Positions 1 to 7,820 of a stretch of DNA of 64,000 bases are shown one piece after another. The notes beneath the pieces were generated by a model. That model had not been told where the DNA came from. It did not search any database and saw only the letters and a program-made list of their open reading frames with translations. Made by a program: the position numbers and the translations under genes. Position 1 is the first letter of the stretch. Each line of letters starts with the position of its first letter. The stretch is taken from NCBI RefSeq assembly GCF_025144995.1, contig NZ_CP102250.1, positions 2,356,001 to 2,420,000 of the forward strand, read 5' to 3'. This DNA comes from Alistipes indistinctus YIT 12060 (GTDB lineage Bacteria > Bacteroidota > Bacteroidia > Bacteroidales > Rikenellaceae).

Positions 1-1
1 C

Positions 2-319
2 TCGTGGATCGCGCTCGAGGATCTGGTGCGCGCGATCGGTTTCGTGCTGGAGGACGCTGCGGTGCGCGGTACGGTGAACATGGTTGCCCCGCAACACCTG
101 ACCAATGCGGAACTGACCGGTGCGCTTGCGCGCCATTATCGTGTTTCGCTGCGGGTCGGCGTGCCGGGTTGGATCGTGCGGGCGATTTACGGCGAGGCCG
201 CGCAGGTTCTGCTGTCGGGCCAGTGTGCGGTGCCCGAAAAGTTGACAGCGGCCGGTTTTACGTTCGATGCAGAAAATATCGAACGGTTTCTGGAACGGTC
301 GGCACCGCTCGGAAAGTGA
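2..319 (+). CDS. TIGR01777-family SDR epimerase, C-terminal part (5' end cut by window)
   Basis: The frame is open from the window edge (SWIALEDLVRAI) to a stop at 319, so the N-terminal Rossmann part lies outside. What remains is the end of the NAD-binding domain (a W-I-x-x-x-D-L segment as in SDR sugar epimerases) and a DUF1731-like tail with the typical sequence of VPGWIVRAIYGE, then LLSGQCAVPEKLTAAGF. These match the YfcH/SDR39U1 group of predicted NAD(P)-dependent nucleoside-sugar epimerases, whose substrate is not established. The next gene is a lipocalin 107 bases downstream on the same strand. Family assignment is good; the precise reaction is unknown. Confidence 0.8.
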   Translation, partial: SWIALEDLVRAIGFVLEDAAVRGTVNMVAPQHLTNAELTGALARHYRVSLRVGVPGWIVRAIYGEAAQVLLSGQCAVPEKLTAAGFTFDAENIERFLERSAPLGK

Positions 320-425
320 TCCGGACGTTTTTTTTCGCAGTCGTTTCCGGACTTCGGTTTGCGGAGTTTCCGGATCGGTTTGTGACGGGATACTGGTTTT
401 GAAAGAAATGTTAAAAATAAAAATT

Positions 426-923
426 ATGTCAGGATGTTGTTGCGGGTGCAACCGGCGCAAGGTGTCGGTCGAACCGATGGAAAATTTCGATGTGAACCGT
501 TATCTGGGCCGCTGGCACGAGATCGCGCGGCTCGATCACCGTTTCGAGCGGGGGCTCGAACGGATTACGGCGACCTATACGCTGCGGCCCGACGGTAAGG
601 TCGGCGTCGTCAACCGGGGGTACGATCTCGCGAAAAAGCGCTGGAGCGATGCGAAAGCCTATGCGGTGCAGACCCGGGTAAAGAACTACCTGAAGGTTTA
701 TTTTTTTCCGCTGGTCCCGGGTAGGTACCGCATCGCTTACCTCGACGACGACTATTCGCTGGCGGTGGTTTCGGGCGGAAGCCTGCGCTACCTGTGGCTG
801 CTGGCGCGGACGCCGGAGGTCACCCCGCAACAGCGTGCGCGGATGCTCGGCGTAGCCCGCGGGCTGGGGTACGACACCTCGAAGCTGATCTGGCCGGAAC
901 CGGACGAGCCGTCCGGAGATTAA
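426..923 (+). CDS. blc: Blc-like bacterial lipocalin
   Basis: A 165-aa protein with the lipocalin signature near the start of the barrel (NRYLGRWHEIARLDHRFE), the conserved second motif (GYDLAKKRWSDAKAYA) and a C-terminal segment matching E. coli Blc (LWLLARTP...GYDTSKLIW). Blc-type lipocalins are small beta-barrels that bind lysophospholipids or fatty acids at the envelope. There is no convincing lipobox: the N-terminus MSGCCCGCNRRK is cysteine-rich and lacks a hydrophobic stretch, so a cytoplasmic or otherwise unusual location is possible. Start 426 was chosen because it is close to the domain; an in-frame ATG at 408 is an alternative. A hairpin terminator follows. Confidence 0.88.
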   Translation: MSGCCCGCNRRKVSVEPMENFDVNRYLGRWHEIARLDHRFERGLERITATYTLRPDGKVGVVNRGYDLAKKRWSDAKAYAVQTRVKNYLKVYFFPLVPGRYRIAYLDDDYSLAVVSGGSLRYLWLLARTPEVTPQQRARMLGVARGLGYDTSKLIWPEPDEPSGD

Positions 924-985
924 GTTTGCTTCGGCGGCGCCTTGGCATACCTGAAAATATGCGGTTTGGCTGAACCTGTGCATAA

Positions 986-1023
986 AACAGCAAACGCAGG
1001 AAAATCGTCCTGCGTTCGCTGTT
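986..1023. terminator. Hairpin terminator between convergent genes
   Basis: Arms 986-1001 and 1008-1023 form a 16-bp stem with one mismatch and a 6-base loop. It lies between the plus-strand lipocalin and the minus-strand aldo/keto reductase, so it can serve both. Confidence 0.75.
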
Positions 1024-1113
1024 TGTGCTGTGTGGAACTCGTTTGATTTCCGGGATTGTTCCGGATTCGGGTTTTTCGATTTTTTTCCGCTTTTTCCGTC
1101 GAACCTTATGCGG

Positions 1114-1962
1114 CTACATCCGGAACGTATCGGGATCGGAGCCCGATCCTTCGCACCGGATTCGGTCGATGAGTTTCATGTCTTCGGGACTCAGCGAGAA
1201 ATCGAACAGCTCCGCGTTCGAGACGATCCGTTCCCGGGTGACCGACTTGGGCAGCGGCAGGATGCCCCGCTGAAGGATCCAGCGCAGCGCGATCTGTGCG
1301 ATGTTTTTGCCGTAGCGGTCGGCGATCGCCTGCATTTCGGCGTTGCCGAAGATTTTGCCCTGTGCGAGCGGCCCCCACGCTTCGACGAGGATATGCTGCT
1401 CTTTGCAGTAGGAGACCGTTTCGTCCTGATTCAGTCCGGGGTGCAGTTCGATTTGGTTGACCATCGGAACGATGTCGGCCTGTTCGATCAGGCGCGTCAG
1501 GTGCCGCACCTTGAAGTTGCTCACGCCGATGGAACGGATGCGCCCTTCGAGGCAGAGCCGTTCCATCGCGCGCCAGGTTTCGCGGTTCATCTTATCCCAG
1601 TCCCCGTCGTGCCCTTTGGCGATCGGCCAATGGATCAGGTACAGGTCGAGGTAGTCGGTCCCGAGCGCCTGCATCGTTTTGTCGAACGCGCGCAGCGTCG
1701 AATCGAAGCCCTGGTCGCTGTTCCACAGTTTGCTGGTGATGAAAATATCCTTGCGGTCGATGCCGCTTTCGCGTACCGCGGCGCCGACGCTCCGTTCGTT
1801 GCCGTAAACGGCGGCGGTGTCGATGTGGCGGTAGCCTGCGGCGATGGCCTCTTTGACCGCGCGGACGGCCACTTCGCCGTCCGGGGTGCGGAACGTGCCG
1901 AAACCGACGCACGGAATTTCGACGCCGTTACTCAGTTTGAAAGTATCCTGAAGTGATTTCAT
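1114..1962 (-). CDS. Aldo/keto reductase
   Basis: A 282-aa protein of the usual AKR length (about 270-330). The catalytic tetrad is visible: Asp48 and Tyr53 in YRHIDTAAVYGNE, Lys78 in FITSKLW and His111 in YLIHWP. The later SNFKV and GILPLPKS segments supply NADPH contacts. The family reduces aldehydes, methylglyoxal and related carbonyls; similarity to 2,5-diketo-gluconate reductase/YvgN-type enzymes is inferred from the GFGTFRTPDGE start. It is probably monocistronic, with 230 bp separating it from the rcl-like genes upstream. Substrate is not predictable. Confidence 0.93.
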   Translation of the reverse strand: MKSLQDTFKLSNGVEIPCVGFGTFRTPDGEVAVRAVKEAIAAGYRHIDTAAVYGNERSVGAAVRESGIDRKDIFITSKLWNSDQGFDSTLRAFDKTMQALGTDYLDLYLIHWPIAKGHDGDWDKMNRETWRAMERLCLEGRIRSIGVSNFKVRHLTRLIEQADIVPMVNQIELHPGLNQDETVSYCKEQHILVEAWGPLAQGKIFGNAEMQAIADRYGKNIAQIALRWILQRGILPLPKSVTRERIVSNAELFDFSLSPEDMKLIDRIRCEGSGSDPDTFRM

Positions 1963-2196
1963 GGTAAGATGATTTTGATTTGCCTGCGGGGAAGCGTGCG
2001 AATATTGTGCCGTTGTTTTTTTGCTCCGCTGTCCGCGTGTGTCCCCATAAAGGTAATGTTTCCCGGCCGGAATTGCAATGTCGTCCCCGGAAATCTTCCC
2101 CGGAAGTACCGTGGATACCGCCTCCCGCGCACGAAGCCGCGGGCCTCGGACGCCCGGGGCCGCTTACGGGGGCTGGCCGCCGGATTTGGCTCCGGA

Positions 2197-3747
2197 TTAT
2201 TTGAACAGGTCATTGAGCGCTTCGCTCATGCTCGGATGGGTAAAAATCATGTCGCGCAGCAGGGACGCTTTGTTCCCGTTTTTCATCGCAAGGGCGACCG
2301 TGTTGATCACCTCGCTGGATTCGGGTGCGAAGAGCGTGCAGCCGAGAATTTCGTCCGTCCTGGCATCGATTACGGCCTTGAGCACTCCTTCGGTTTCCCC
2401 GATCGTGTGCATGCGCGGGATCGATGCGACGGGGATCGAATTGACGCGGATGTCCAGACCCTTGCGGCGCGCCTCCTCTTCGTTGATTCCGATGCGCGAA
2501 AGCGGCGGGTCGGTAAATACCGCGTAGGCTACCGGCAGTCGGTCCTGCGTTTTGCGTTCGCCGGTGCCGAACAGCTCGTCGCGAACGATCCGGTAGTCGT
2601 CGAGTGAAATGTAAGTGAATTGCAGGCCGCCCTTCACATCGCCCAGCGCCCATACTTTCGGGTTGGTCGTCTGCAGGCGGTCGTCCACCATGACGGAACC
2701 GCGCGGGTCGGTACGGATGCCTGCCGCTTCGAGGTTCAGTCCCGCGGTGTTCGGCTTCCGTCCCGTAGCGAGCAGTACGGCTTCCGCTTCGAGCACCTGG
2801 CGGCTGCCGTCGGTGCCGCTGCCGGTCGGGTTGTTTGTATTGCGGTTGCCTGTGCTCCCGGCACCGTTGCCACTGTCGCGGACGGTCACGTAGGCGCATG
2901 TCTTGCCGTCTTGGACCGATTCCACCTGCGTGTTGAGGCGGAACGTCACCCCGCGCTTCTCGAGCGTTGCGCGGACGCTGGCCGCGATGTCGCGGTCTTC
3001 GCGCGGGATCAGCTCGGGATAACTCTCCAGCACGGTCACCTGCGAACCGAATTCGGCGTACATCGACGCGAACTCCAGCCCGATGTAACCGCCGCCCACG
3101 ATCACCAACCGTTTCGGCAGCTCTTCCAGCTCCATGATCGACGTGCTGGTATAGACCCGGTCGCTTTCGCGCACCCCTGCAATGGGCGGGATAACCGTCT
3201 CCGCACCGGTATTGATGAAGATGCGGTCCGCTTTCAGGCGCAGCTTTTCGCCTTTGGTGTATCCGCCAGCAGCGGTTCCGGCCGGGATTTTTGCCGTTGC
3301 CGTGCCGCTCGTAGCGTTTGTACTGCCGGCAGTCCCCGGATCCGTTCCGGCGTCCCGGCGGTCCGGATAGTCGGCCGTAAACGTCACATCCACCTCGTCC
3401 GGCCCGGCGAACGAGCCGGTGCCGGTATAGACGGTAATATTCGGTTTGTCTGCGAGGTTGCGGTAGTTTTTGTCCCGCAGCAACGCCGTGACCTCCTCTT
3501 TTCGCCGGATCGCGCGGCGGTAGTGTTCGCTCCGCTGTCCGAAAGTCGGTTCCGGACGGTAGGTGGCCAACTTGGCCTGGTGCACGAGGGTTTTGGTCGG
3601 AATGCACCCCACGTTGATGCAGGTTCCCCCGTACATTTGGTCGGATTGTTCGATAACGGCTACCTGCCAGCCGCGTGCCCCGAGGTCGGCTGCGAGCGTT
3701 TTGCCGCCCTTGCCGAAACCGATGATGATTGCGTCGTAGGTTTTCAT
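2197..3747 (-). CDS. rclA: RclA-like pyridine nucleotide-disulfide oxidoreductase
   Basis: A 516-aa flavoprotein disulfide reductase. FAD-binding GxGxxG-like IIIGFGKGGKTL lies at the N-terminus, the redox-active pair is Cys43/Cys48 in GGTCINVGCIPTK, and VGGGYIGLEFAS marks the NAD(P) domain; ALGDVKGG and the C-terminal dimer domain follow. The cysteine positions and flanking sequence match E. coli RclA, a reactive-chlorine-induced Cu(II) reductase. E. coli RclA is about 441 aa; the excess here is mainly two Gly/Thr/Ser/Asn-rich insertions, one after the FAD-domain segment (about 3240-3370) and one before LEAEAVLLATGRKP (about 2800-2890). The start is placed at the Met directly before the Rossmann strand; the frame extends 40 codons upstream without homology. 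A DUF417 gene lies 213 bp upstream and an AraC regulator beyond it. Confidence 0.88.
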   Translation of the reverse strand: MKTYDAIIIGFGKGGKTLAADLGARGWQVAVIEQSDQMYGGTCINVGCIPTKTLVHQAKLATYRPEPTFGQRSEHYRRAIRRKEEVTALLRDKNYRNLADKPNITVYTGTGSFAGPDEVDVTFTADYPDRRDAGTDPGTAGSTNATSGTATAKIPAGTAAGGYTKGEKLRLKADRIFINTGAETVIPPIAGVRESDRVYTSTSIMELEELPKRLVIVGGGYIGLEFASMYAEFGSQVTVLESYPELIPREDRDIAASVRATLEKRGVTFRLNTQVESVQDGKTCAYVTVRDSGNGAGSTGNRNTNNPTGSGTDGSRQVLEAEAVLLATGRKPNTAGLNLEAAGIRTDPRGSVMVDDRLQTTNPKVWALGDVKGGLQFTYISLDDYRIVRDELFGTGERKTQDRLPVAYAVFTDPPLSRIGINEEEARRKGLDIRVNSIPVASIPRMHTIGETEGVLKAVIDARTDEILGCTLFAPESSEVINTVALAMKNGNKASLLRDMIFTHPSMSEALNDLFK

Positions 3748-3960
3748 AGTGTATTGCGGTTTGATGGTTTTATCGGTGTAATCAGCTTTCCTGTCGGCCG
3801 CTCCGCCTATTTGTACGTTAGCAGGGGATCTGTCGTACTTGGCTTCGATCTCCTCGATGAAGTACATATACAGTACCGTGCATTTCCGGATATCATACTC
3901 TTTCGGATCGCCGGTTCGTTACGCGGGGCGCGGGGTATCGTGCCGGGCGCTCTTTCCGGG

Positions 3961-4569
3961 TTAACGGTTTTGTATCCCGTCTGCGTTCCTTTTCCGCAGG
4001 ATGCGCCGGGCCGAATCCGAAAGAGCGACGAGTGCCCCGGCGAGGATAACCGTGTCCTTGACCACGAGCCGTCCGGCTCCCGACAACAACGGGAAGCCCG
4101 CTTCGCCGCTGCCCAGGTCGGGAACCCACACTTCGGGTGTCGTGACGAGGAACGAGAGTGTGCCGACGGTCATAATCACAGCAAGGATCGCGCCTGCCAG
4201 GCCGATGCGCGCACTGAAAATGCCCAGGAAGACCAACACGCCGATCGCCATGATCAGGATGCCGAGCCCGTGCGAAAAACCGTAGGTGTTGTTCCGGACG
4301 TGCCATTCGTGTTTGGCGGCGTCGAATTCCCCCTCTTTGAGTTTGTAGTTTTTGTACTCGGGTGCTTTTTGCGTGTAGAAAAAACTCATGAAGGGACTGT
4401 TGGCGACGAACGGGACAATTCCTTCGGCTTCGTAATTTTGGAACTTGAGTCCGCCGATCCAGACGAAGACGATCAGGATCGCCACACGGATCAGGTTGAT
4501 GCCCAGGGTTTGCGAGGAGGCTGCCAGTTGCAGCAGGTTGTCGTACAGGCGGGAAATATTTGCATTCAT
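3961..4569 (-). CDS. rclC: DUF417 (YkgB/RclC-like) inner-membrane protein
   Basis: A 202-aa membrane protein with about four hydrophobic segments: INLIRVAILIVFVWIGG near residue 30, GLGILIMAIGVLVFLGIF, the AGAILAVIMTVGTLSFLVT stretch, and a C-terminal DTVILAGALVALSD. The F-V-W-I-G-x-L-K-F-x-N-Y-E segment near residue 40 is characteristic of DUF417. In E. coli the DUF417 protein RclC is encoded with RclA and helps survive hypochlorous acid; its mechanism is unknown. It shares strand and neighbourhood with an RclA-like gene, which supports a conserved stress module. The 213-bp gap means a separate promoter for rclA cannot be excluded. Confidence 0.88.
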   Translation of the reverse strand: MNANISRLYDNLLQLAASSQTLGINLIRVAILIVFVWIGGLKFQNYEAEGIVPFVANSPFMSFFYTQKAPEYKNYKLKEGEFDAAKHEWHVRNNTYGFSHGLGILIMAIGVLVFLGIFSARIGLAGAILAVIMTVGTLSFLVTTPEVWVPDLGSGEAGFPLLSGAGRLVVKDTVILAGALVALSDSARRILRKRNADGIQNR

Positions 4570-4600
4570 GGTCGTAAGTTTTACGGGTTTTCCAACGATG

Positions 4601-4631
4601 CAAAGTTGGGGCTTCCGGTCCGGGCGGTCAA
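4601..4631 (-). promoter_or_regulatory. Candidate promoter of the DUF417/rclA genes
   Basis: Read on the minus strand there is a near-consensus Bacteroides -7 box (CAACTTTG for TAnnTTTG, at 4601-4608) with TTG about 20 bases upstream. It lies just upstream of the DUF417 start. The first base of the -7 box deviates, so this is tentative. Confidence 0.35.
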
Positions 4632-4731
4632 TGGCGATTCTGCCGGAAGAGTTGGCGATTATTCCCGTTGGCGGGAAAGGATCCGTTTGCCTTTCCTGTC
4701 TGCCTCAGTCCTGTTTTTCCTCTCCGGGTTC

Positions 4732-5592
4732 TTATCGGGCTTGGGATGTGGGTGCCGCATGTTTGTTCTTCCTGCGGTAACCGGTGATGCTTTCGCCCGC
4801 TGTCTTTTTGAAAAAACGGCTGAATGCGGCGGTATCCTCGAATCCGAGCAACGCGGCGATCTCCTTTGCACTTTTGGAGGTGTAGAGCAGCAGCCGTTGG
4901 GCTTCGGCGCCGGTCCGTTCGTGGATCACCCGCAGCGGCGAGGGGAGTCCGTAGGCGGCGAAGAGGTTGGACAGCGTTTTCGGGGAGCGGTTTAGCAGGT
5001 CGGCGTACTCCTGCACCTGCTTCTTTTCGCGGAAATGTTCGTCCACCAGCACATAGTACTGCCGCACGATGTCGAAAGCCTTCTCCTTTCCGGGCGCTAC
5101 GGCGAACCGTTCCCGCGCCAGCCGGGTGCAGGTGATGATGAAGCGCTTGAGCAGGATGCGCAGCATCTCTTCGCGCAGGCTGTCTTCGATCGCGTACTCG
5201 CCTGCCAGCTTGTCTGCGATTTCGTACAGTGCGGCCGTTCGCGCCGCATCGGGCCGCAGCCGTACCGTTTCCGGGCCGCCGTTGAAAAGCAGCCCGTTGC
5301 AGGATACTTCGTCGTCGTGGCCGTAAATGCAATAGAAATTGCTGTTGAACAGCAGCGTCAGGTAGTCGCCCGCGACCTCGCGTACCGCGATGCGGTGCAG
5401 CGGTGTGAGCGGAACCACTTCCCCGGCTTCGAGCGTCGTCTCTACATGGTCGATCTCCAGGCGCAGCGTGCCGCTGCGCACCCAGATGAATTTGTAAAGG
5501 CTGCGGTCCCGCCCGAGGGCCGGGTCGGCATGGAAAGCGTCGGTCAGCACGATTGCGCCTTTGAGCCGGGTATGTAGTGCGTAATTGATCAT
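4732..5592 (-). CDS. AraC-family transcriptional regulator next to the rcl-like genes
   Basis: A 286-aa regulator. The N-terminal third is a cupin-type sensor (FIWVRSGTLRLEID...LEAGEVVPLTPLHRI). The C-terminal about 100 residues form two helix-turn-helix units (VQEYADLLNRSPKTLSNLF and SAKEIAALLGFEDTAAFSRFFKK). It is transcribed in the same direction as DUF417 and rclA and lies immediately upstream, mirroring the E. coli arrangement of RclR beside rclABC. Cysteines occur in the sensor half (FYCIYG, VSCNG), so redox sensing like RclR is conceivable but not shown. The effector is unknown. Confidence 0.85.
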   Translation of the reverse strand: MINYALHTRLKGAIVLTDAFHADPALGRDRSLYKFIWVRSGTLRLEIDHVETTLEAGEVVPLTPLHRIAVREVAGDYLTLLFNSNFYCIYGHDDEVSCNGLLFNGGPETVRLRPDAARTAALYEIADKLAGEYAIEDSLREEMLRILLKRFIITCTRLARERFAVAPGKEKAFDIVRQYYVLVDEHFREKKQVQEYADLLNRSPKTLSNLFAAYGLPSPLRVIHERTGAEAQRLLLYTSKSAKEIAALLGFEDTAAFSRFFKKTAGESITGYRRKNKHAAPTSQAR

Positions 5593-5666
5593 AATGCGGA
5601 TGCATTCCGAATCCTGGCATGGCCGGCCTGTCGTAGCGGGAAAGCCGGCTCGGGGACGGATTATTT

Positions 5667-5674
5667 CAAATTTA
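5667..5674 (-). promoter_or_regulatory. Candidate -7 box for the AraC regulator
   Basis: The minus strand reads TAAATTTG, a match to TAnnTTTG, 75 bases upstream of the AraC start codon. No TTTG at the correct distance is seen, so support is limited. Confidence 0.35.
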
Positions 5675-5764
5675 ACATTTTATTTTGGAAAGCGGGTGCC
5701 GATCCCGGTGGAAGCTTCCGTTCGATCTGGCGTGCTTGCTTGTGGAACCGCAAGATATTTCTGG

Positions 5765-5795
5765 TTTGCTCCGCCCTTGTAAAACGTTATCTTTG
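5765..5795 (+). promoter_or_regulatory. Bacteroides-type promoter of tag
   Basis: TTTG at 5765-5768, a 19-base spacer and TATCTTTG at 5788-5795 match the primary sigma-factor consensus of Bacteroidota exactly. The expected transcription start is about 5800-5803. This makes the ATG at 5820 the better start for tag than the ATG at 5802, which would be leaderless. Confidence 0.85.
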
Positions 5796-5819
5796 CAGCG
5801 TATGGCAAATGTTGTGATT

Positions 5820-6392
5820 ATGCAGGATATAATAAACGGGCGCTGCGGTTGGTGCGGAACCGACCGGCTGTATGTGGAATACCATGACCGGGAGTGGGGA
5901 AAATTGGTGACCGACGACAAGACGCTGTTCGAGTTTCTTGTGCTGGAGAGCGCCCAGGCCGGGCTGAGTTGGATCACTATCCTCAGGAAGCGTGAGGGAT
6001 ACCGCAAAGCCTTTTGTGATTTCGATGCCGGGCGGGTGGCGCAAATGACCGACGAGGATGTCGAACGGTTGATGCAGTTCGATGGCATTGTGAAAAACCG
6101 CCTGAAAATCAGATCAACGATCGCGAATGCAAGGCTGTTCCTCGCCGTGCAGAAGGAGTTCGGTAGTTTTTATGACTACACGCTGTCGTTCTTTCCCGAC
6201 GGAAAGCCGATTGTCAACACGTTTAAATCTTTGGCCGAGATTCCGGCATCGTCCCCCGAATCCGATGCGATGAGCAAGGATATGAAAAAACGGGGATTTA
6301 AATTCTTCGGAACTACGATTTGTTACGCCCACTTGCAGGCTGCGGGGTTTATCGACGATCATCTGGCGGACTGCATTTGCCGGAAAAGGTGA
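5820..6392 (+). CDS. tag: DNA-3-methyladenine glycosylase I
   Basis: A 190-aa protein, close to the 187 aa of E. coli Tag. It keeps the zinc-site residues (Cys9 in GRCGWCG, His22 in YVEYHDREWG, and the C-terminal DDHLADC His/Cys pair) and the family core QAGLSWITILRKREGYRKAF, ending KKRGFKFFGTTICYAHLQA. Tag excises 3-methyladenine from alkylated DNA in base excision repair in the cytoplasm. The start is set by the promoter immediately upstream; an ATG six codons earlier is possible. It is divergent from the AraC regulator. Confidence 0.95.
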   Translation: MQDIINGRCGWCGTDRLYVEYHDREWGKLVTDDKTLFEFLVLESAQAGLSWITILRKREGYRKAFCDFDAGRVAQMTDEDVERLMQFDGIVKNRLKIRSTIANARLFLAVQKEFGSFYDYTLSFFPDGKPIVNTFKSLAEIPASSPESDAMSKDMKKRGFKFFGTTICYAHLQAAGFIDDHLADCICRKR

Positions 6393-6493
6393 ATAACGGC
6401 GGTACGGCGGGATCGCCGCATTGGAGGTCCCGTGCATAGAATATAGAAGGAGTCCCGCACTGACAGCAGGAGTATCGTAATTGGGAAAACAAA

Positions 6494-7540
6494 TTGGAAA
6501 AACAGGAACATACCGGTTCGCGCCGGGGATTGTTTGCCGACCGGCCCCGGCGCTGGCGCTACCTGTCGGCGATGGCGGTGGTCGTGCTGATGGTCGGTGT
6601 GGCCGAACGGACGGGCGAGCGCGAGGTGATCTTCCCCGAGATGGCGGCCCTGGCCATCGGCATGTGGATCGCGCCGAAACGCGTGTGGAATGTCACCCGG
6701 CTGCAGTTGGTGCTGCTGATGGGTGCCGGGGCCGTGGCGGGCGTCTGTATCGTGCGCTGGTCGCCGTGGCCGTTGGCGGCTAACCTCGCGCTGGCTTTCG
6801 CGTTTGCCGCGGGGTGCCTGTCGCTGTCGCGCACGACGCTGGTACCGCTCGTGTCGGCCTGTATGTTGCCCGTGCTGTTGCACACCGAAAGCTGGGTCTA
6901 TCCCGCGGCGGTGACGGCGATGTCGCTGATCGTCGTTGCCGGGCAGCGGGCGATGGAGCGCGGCGGCCTGCGCCCCGAGGTGTACTACGACCGGCTGGAG
7001 TGGAGCTGGCGTCGCGACGGCGTGCGGTGGGTGTGGCTGTTGCTGGCGGTACTGGCCGTTGCGGCGCTGCCGCTTTCGGCCGGATACCGGTATTGCATTC
7101 TGCCCCCGTTGGTCGTTACGTTCGTTGAGTTTGCGAATTCCAAATCCGGGTTTCGCAACCGTCCCGTGCAGGTGTGGCTGATGCTGGTGGCCGGGGCTTC
7201 GGCGGGAACCCTTTTGGAGTGGGCGTGCCATGTGCGGCTCGGATGGCCCGAAAGTGTCGTTGCGCTGGCGGTGTGTGCCTGTTTGTTCGTGATGTTCGAA
7301 CGGGTCGGCCGTTATTTCGCGCCTGTCGGAGCGGTCGCACTGATCCCGATGATTGTACCGCCGCAGGATTTGTTCCGGCTGCCGGTCCAGATCGCCTGCG
7401 GGGCGGCTGTCTTCATCGCCGTAGCACTGTTGCTGTTCCAGCGCTGTTACGAATGGAACCGGGGGCAATTCGTCTATTGTGTCGTGCCTTCTCCGTTGCG
7501 GCGCTATATTTCCCGGCCGAACAGGGGCGTGCAGGAATGA
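6494..7540 (+). CDS. Polytopic membrane protein with internally duplicated halves (HPP-like)
   Basis: About 348 aa with about ten hydrophobic segments. The two halves resemble each other: VIFPEMAALAIGMWIAP followed by a RLQLVLLMGAGAVAG stretch in the first, and CILPPLVVTFVEF followed by VQVWLMLVAGASAG in the second. This suggests duplication of a five-helix unit, as in HPP or FUSC-type membrane proteins. The function is unknown. The start is uncertain: a TTG at 6494 gives a charged cytoplasmic N-terminus (MEKQEHTGSRRG), whereas the first in-frame ATG (6572) would fall inside helix 1. The gene lies 101 bp after tag and may be cotranscribed with it. Confidence 0.7.
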   Translation: MEKQEHTGSRRGLFADRPRRWRYLSAMAVVVLMVGVAERTGEREVIFPEMAALAIGMWIAPKRVWNVTRLQLVLLMGAGAVAGVCIVRWSPWPLAANLALAFAFAAGCLSLSRTTLVPLVSACMLPVLLHTESWVYPAAVTAMSLIVVAGQRAMERGGLRPEVYYDRLEWSWRRDGVRWVWLLLAVLAVAALPLSAGYRYCILPPLVVTFVEFANSKSGFRNRPVQVWLMLVAGASAGTLLEWACHVRLGWPESVVALAVCACLFVMFERVGRYFAPVGAVALIPMIVPPQDLFRLPVQIACGAAVFIAVALLLFQRCYEWNRGQFVYCVVPSPLRRYISRPNRGVQE

Positions 7541-7598
7541 CAGGAGAGCAGGGAACGGAGTAAGTGTGAGTGTGGGAACATAAGGGCCGGAATAAAAT

Positions 7599-7629
7599 CG
7601 AAAGGCAGGCCTCAAACGCCTGCCTTCGT
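7599..7629. terminator. Hairpin terminator shared by convergent genes
   Basis: Arms 7599-7610 and 7618-7628 (GGCAGGC/GCCTGCC core) are followed on the plus strand by a T-rich tract. The hairpin overlaps the last codons of the small minus-strand gene. Confidence 0.7.
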
Positions 7630-7767
7630 CTTTTTACGGTCGTAAGCTTTTTTCGAGCGGTGTACCCGGCTCTGTCCCACCGGACGGCCGTGCCGTGCGA
7701 TCTCCTCTTCCCGGCTCGCCTTGCGGTGAGCTTTGAGGTAGTCCTGTTCGGTGATGCGTTTTTTCAT
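7612..7767 (-). CDS. Conserved small basic protein of Bacteroidales (51 aa)
   Basis: A 51-aa lysine/arginine-rich protein starting MKKRITEQDYLKAHRKASRE and containing HGRPVGQSRVHRSKKAYDRK. The sequence pattern matches a small hypothetical protein that I recognise as widespread in Bacteroidales; no function is known. A TACCTTTG -7 box lies 22 bases upstream of the start, supporting a real short transcript. The high positive charge would suit nucleic-acid binding, but that is only an inference. Confidence 0.75.
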   Translation of the reverse strand: MKKRITEQDYLKAHRKASREEEIARHGRPVGQSRVHRSKKAYDRKKTKAGV

Positions 7768-7788
7768 CTTTCGGTCGGTTTGAGGCGG

Positions 7789-7796
7789 CAAAGGTA
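7789..7796 (-). promoter_or_regulatory. -7 box of the small basic protein gene
   Basis: The minus strand reads TACCTTTG followed by CC, a full match to TAnnTTTG. No clear TTTG at -33. Confidence 0.55.
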
Positions 7797-7820
7797 GTAA
7801 AATCCCTGGCATCGGCCCGC

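Noticed and set aside
2620-4995. A plus-strand open frame of 791 codons across the rcl-like region
   Set aside because: It is antisense to rclA, DUF417 and the AraC gene, whose proteins have clear motifs. Long antisense frames are expected at high GC.
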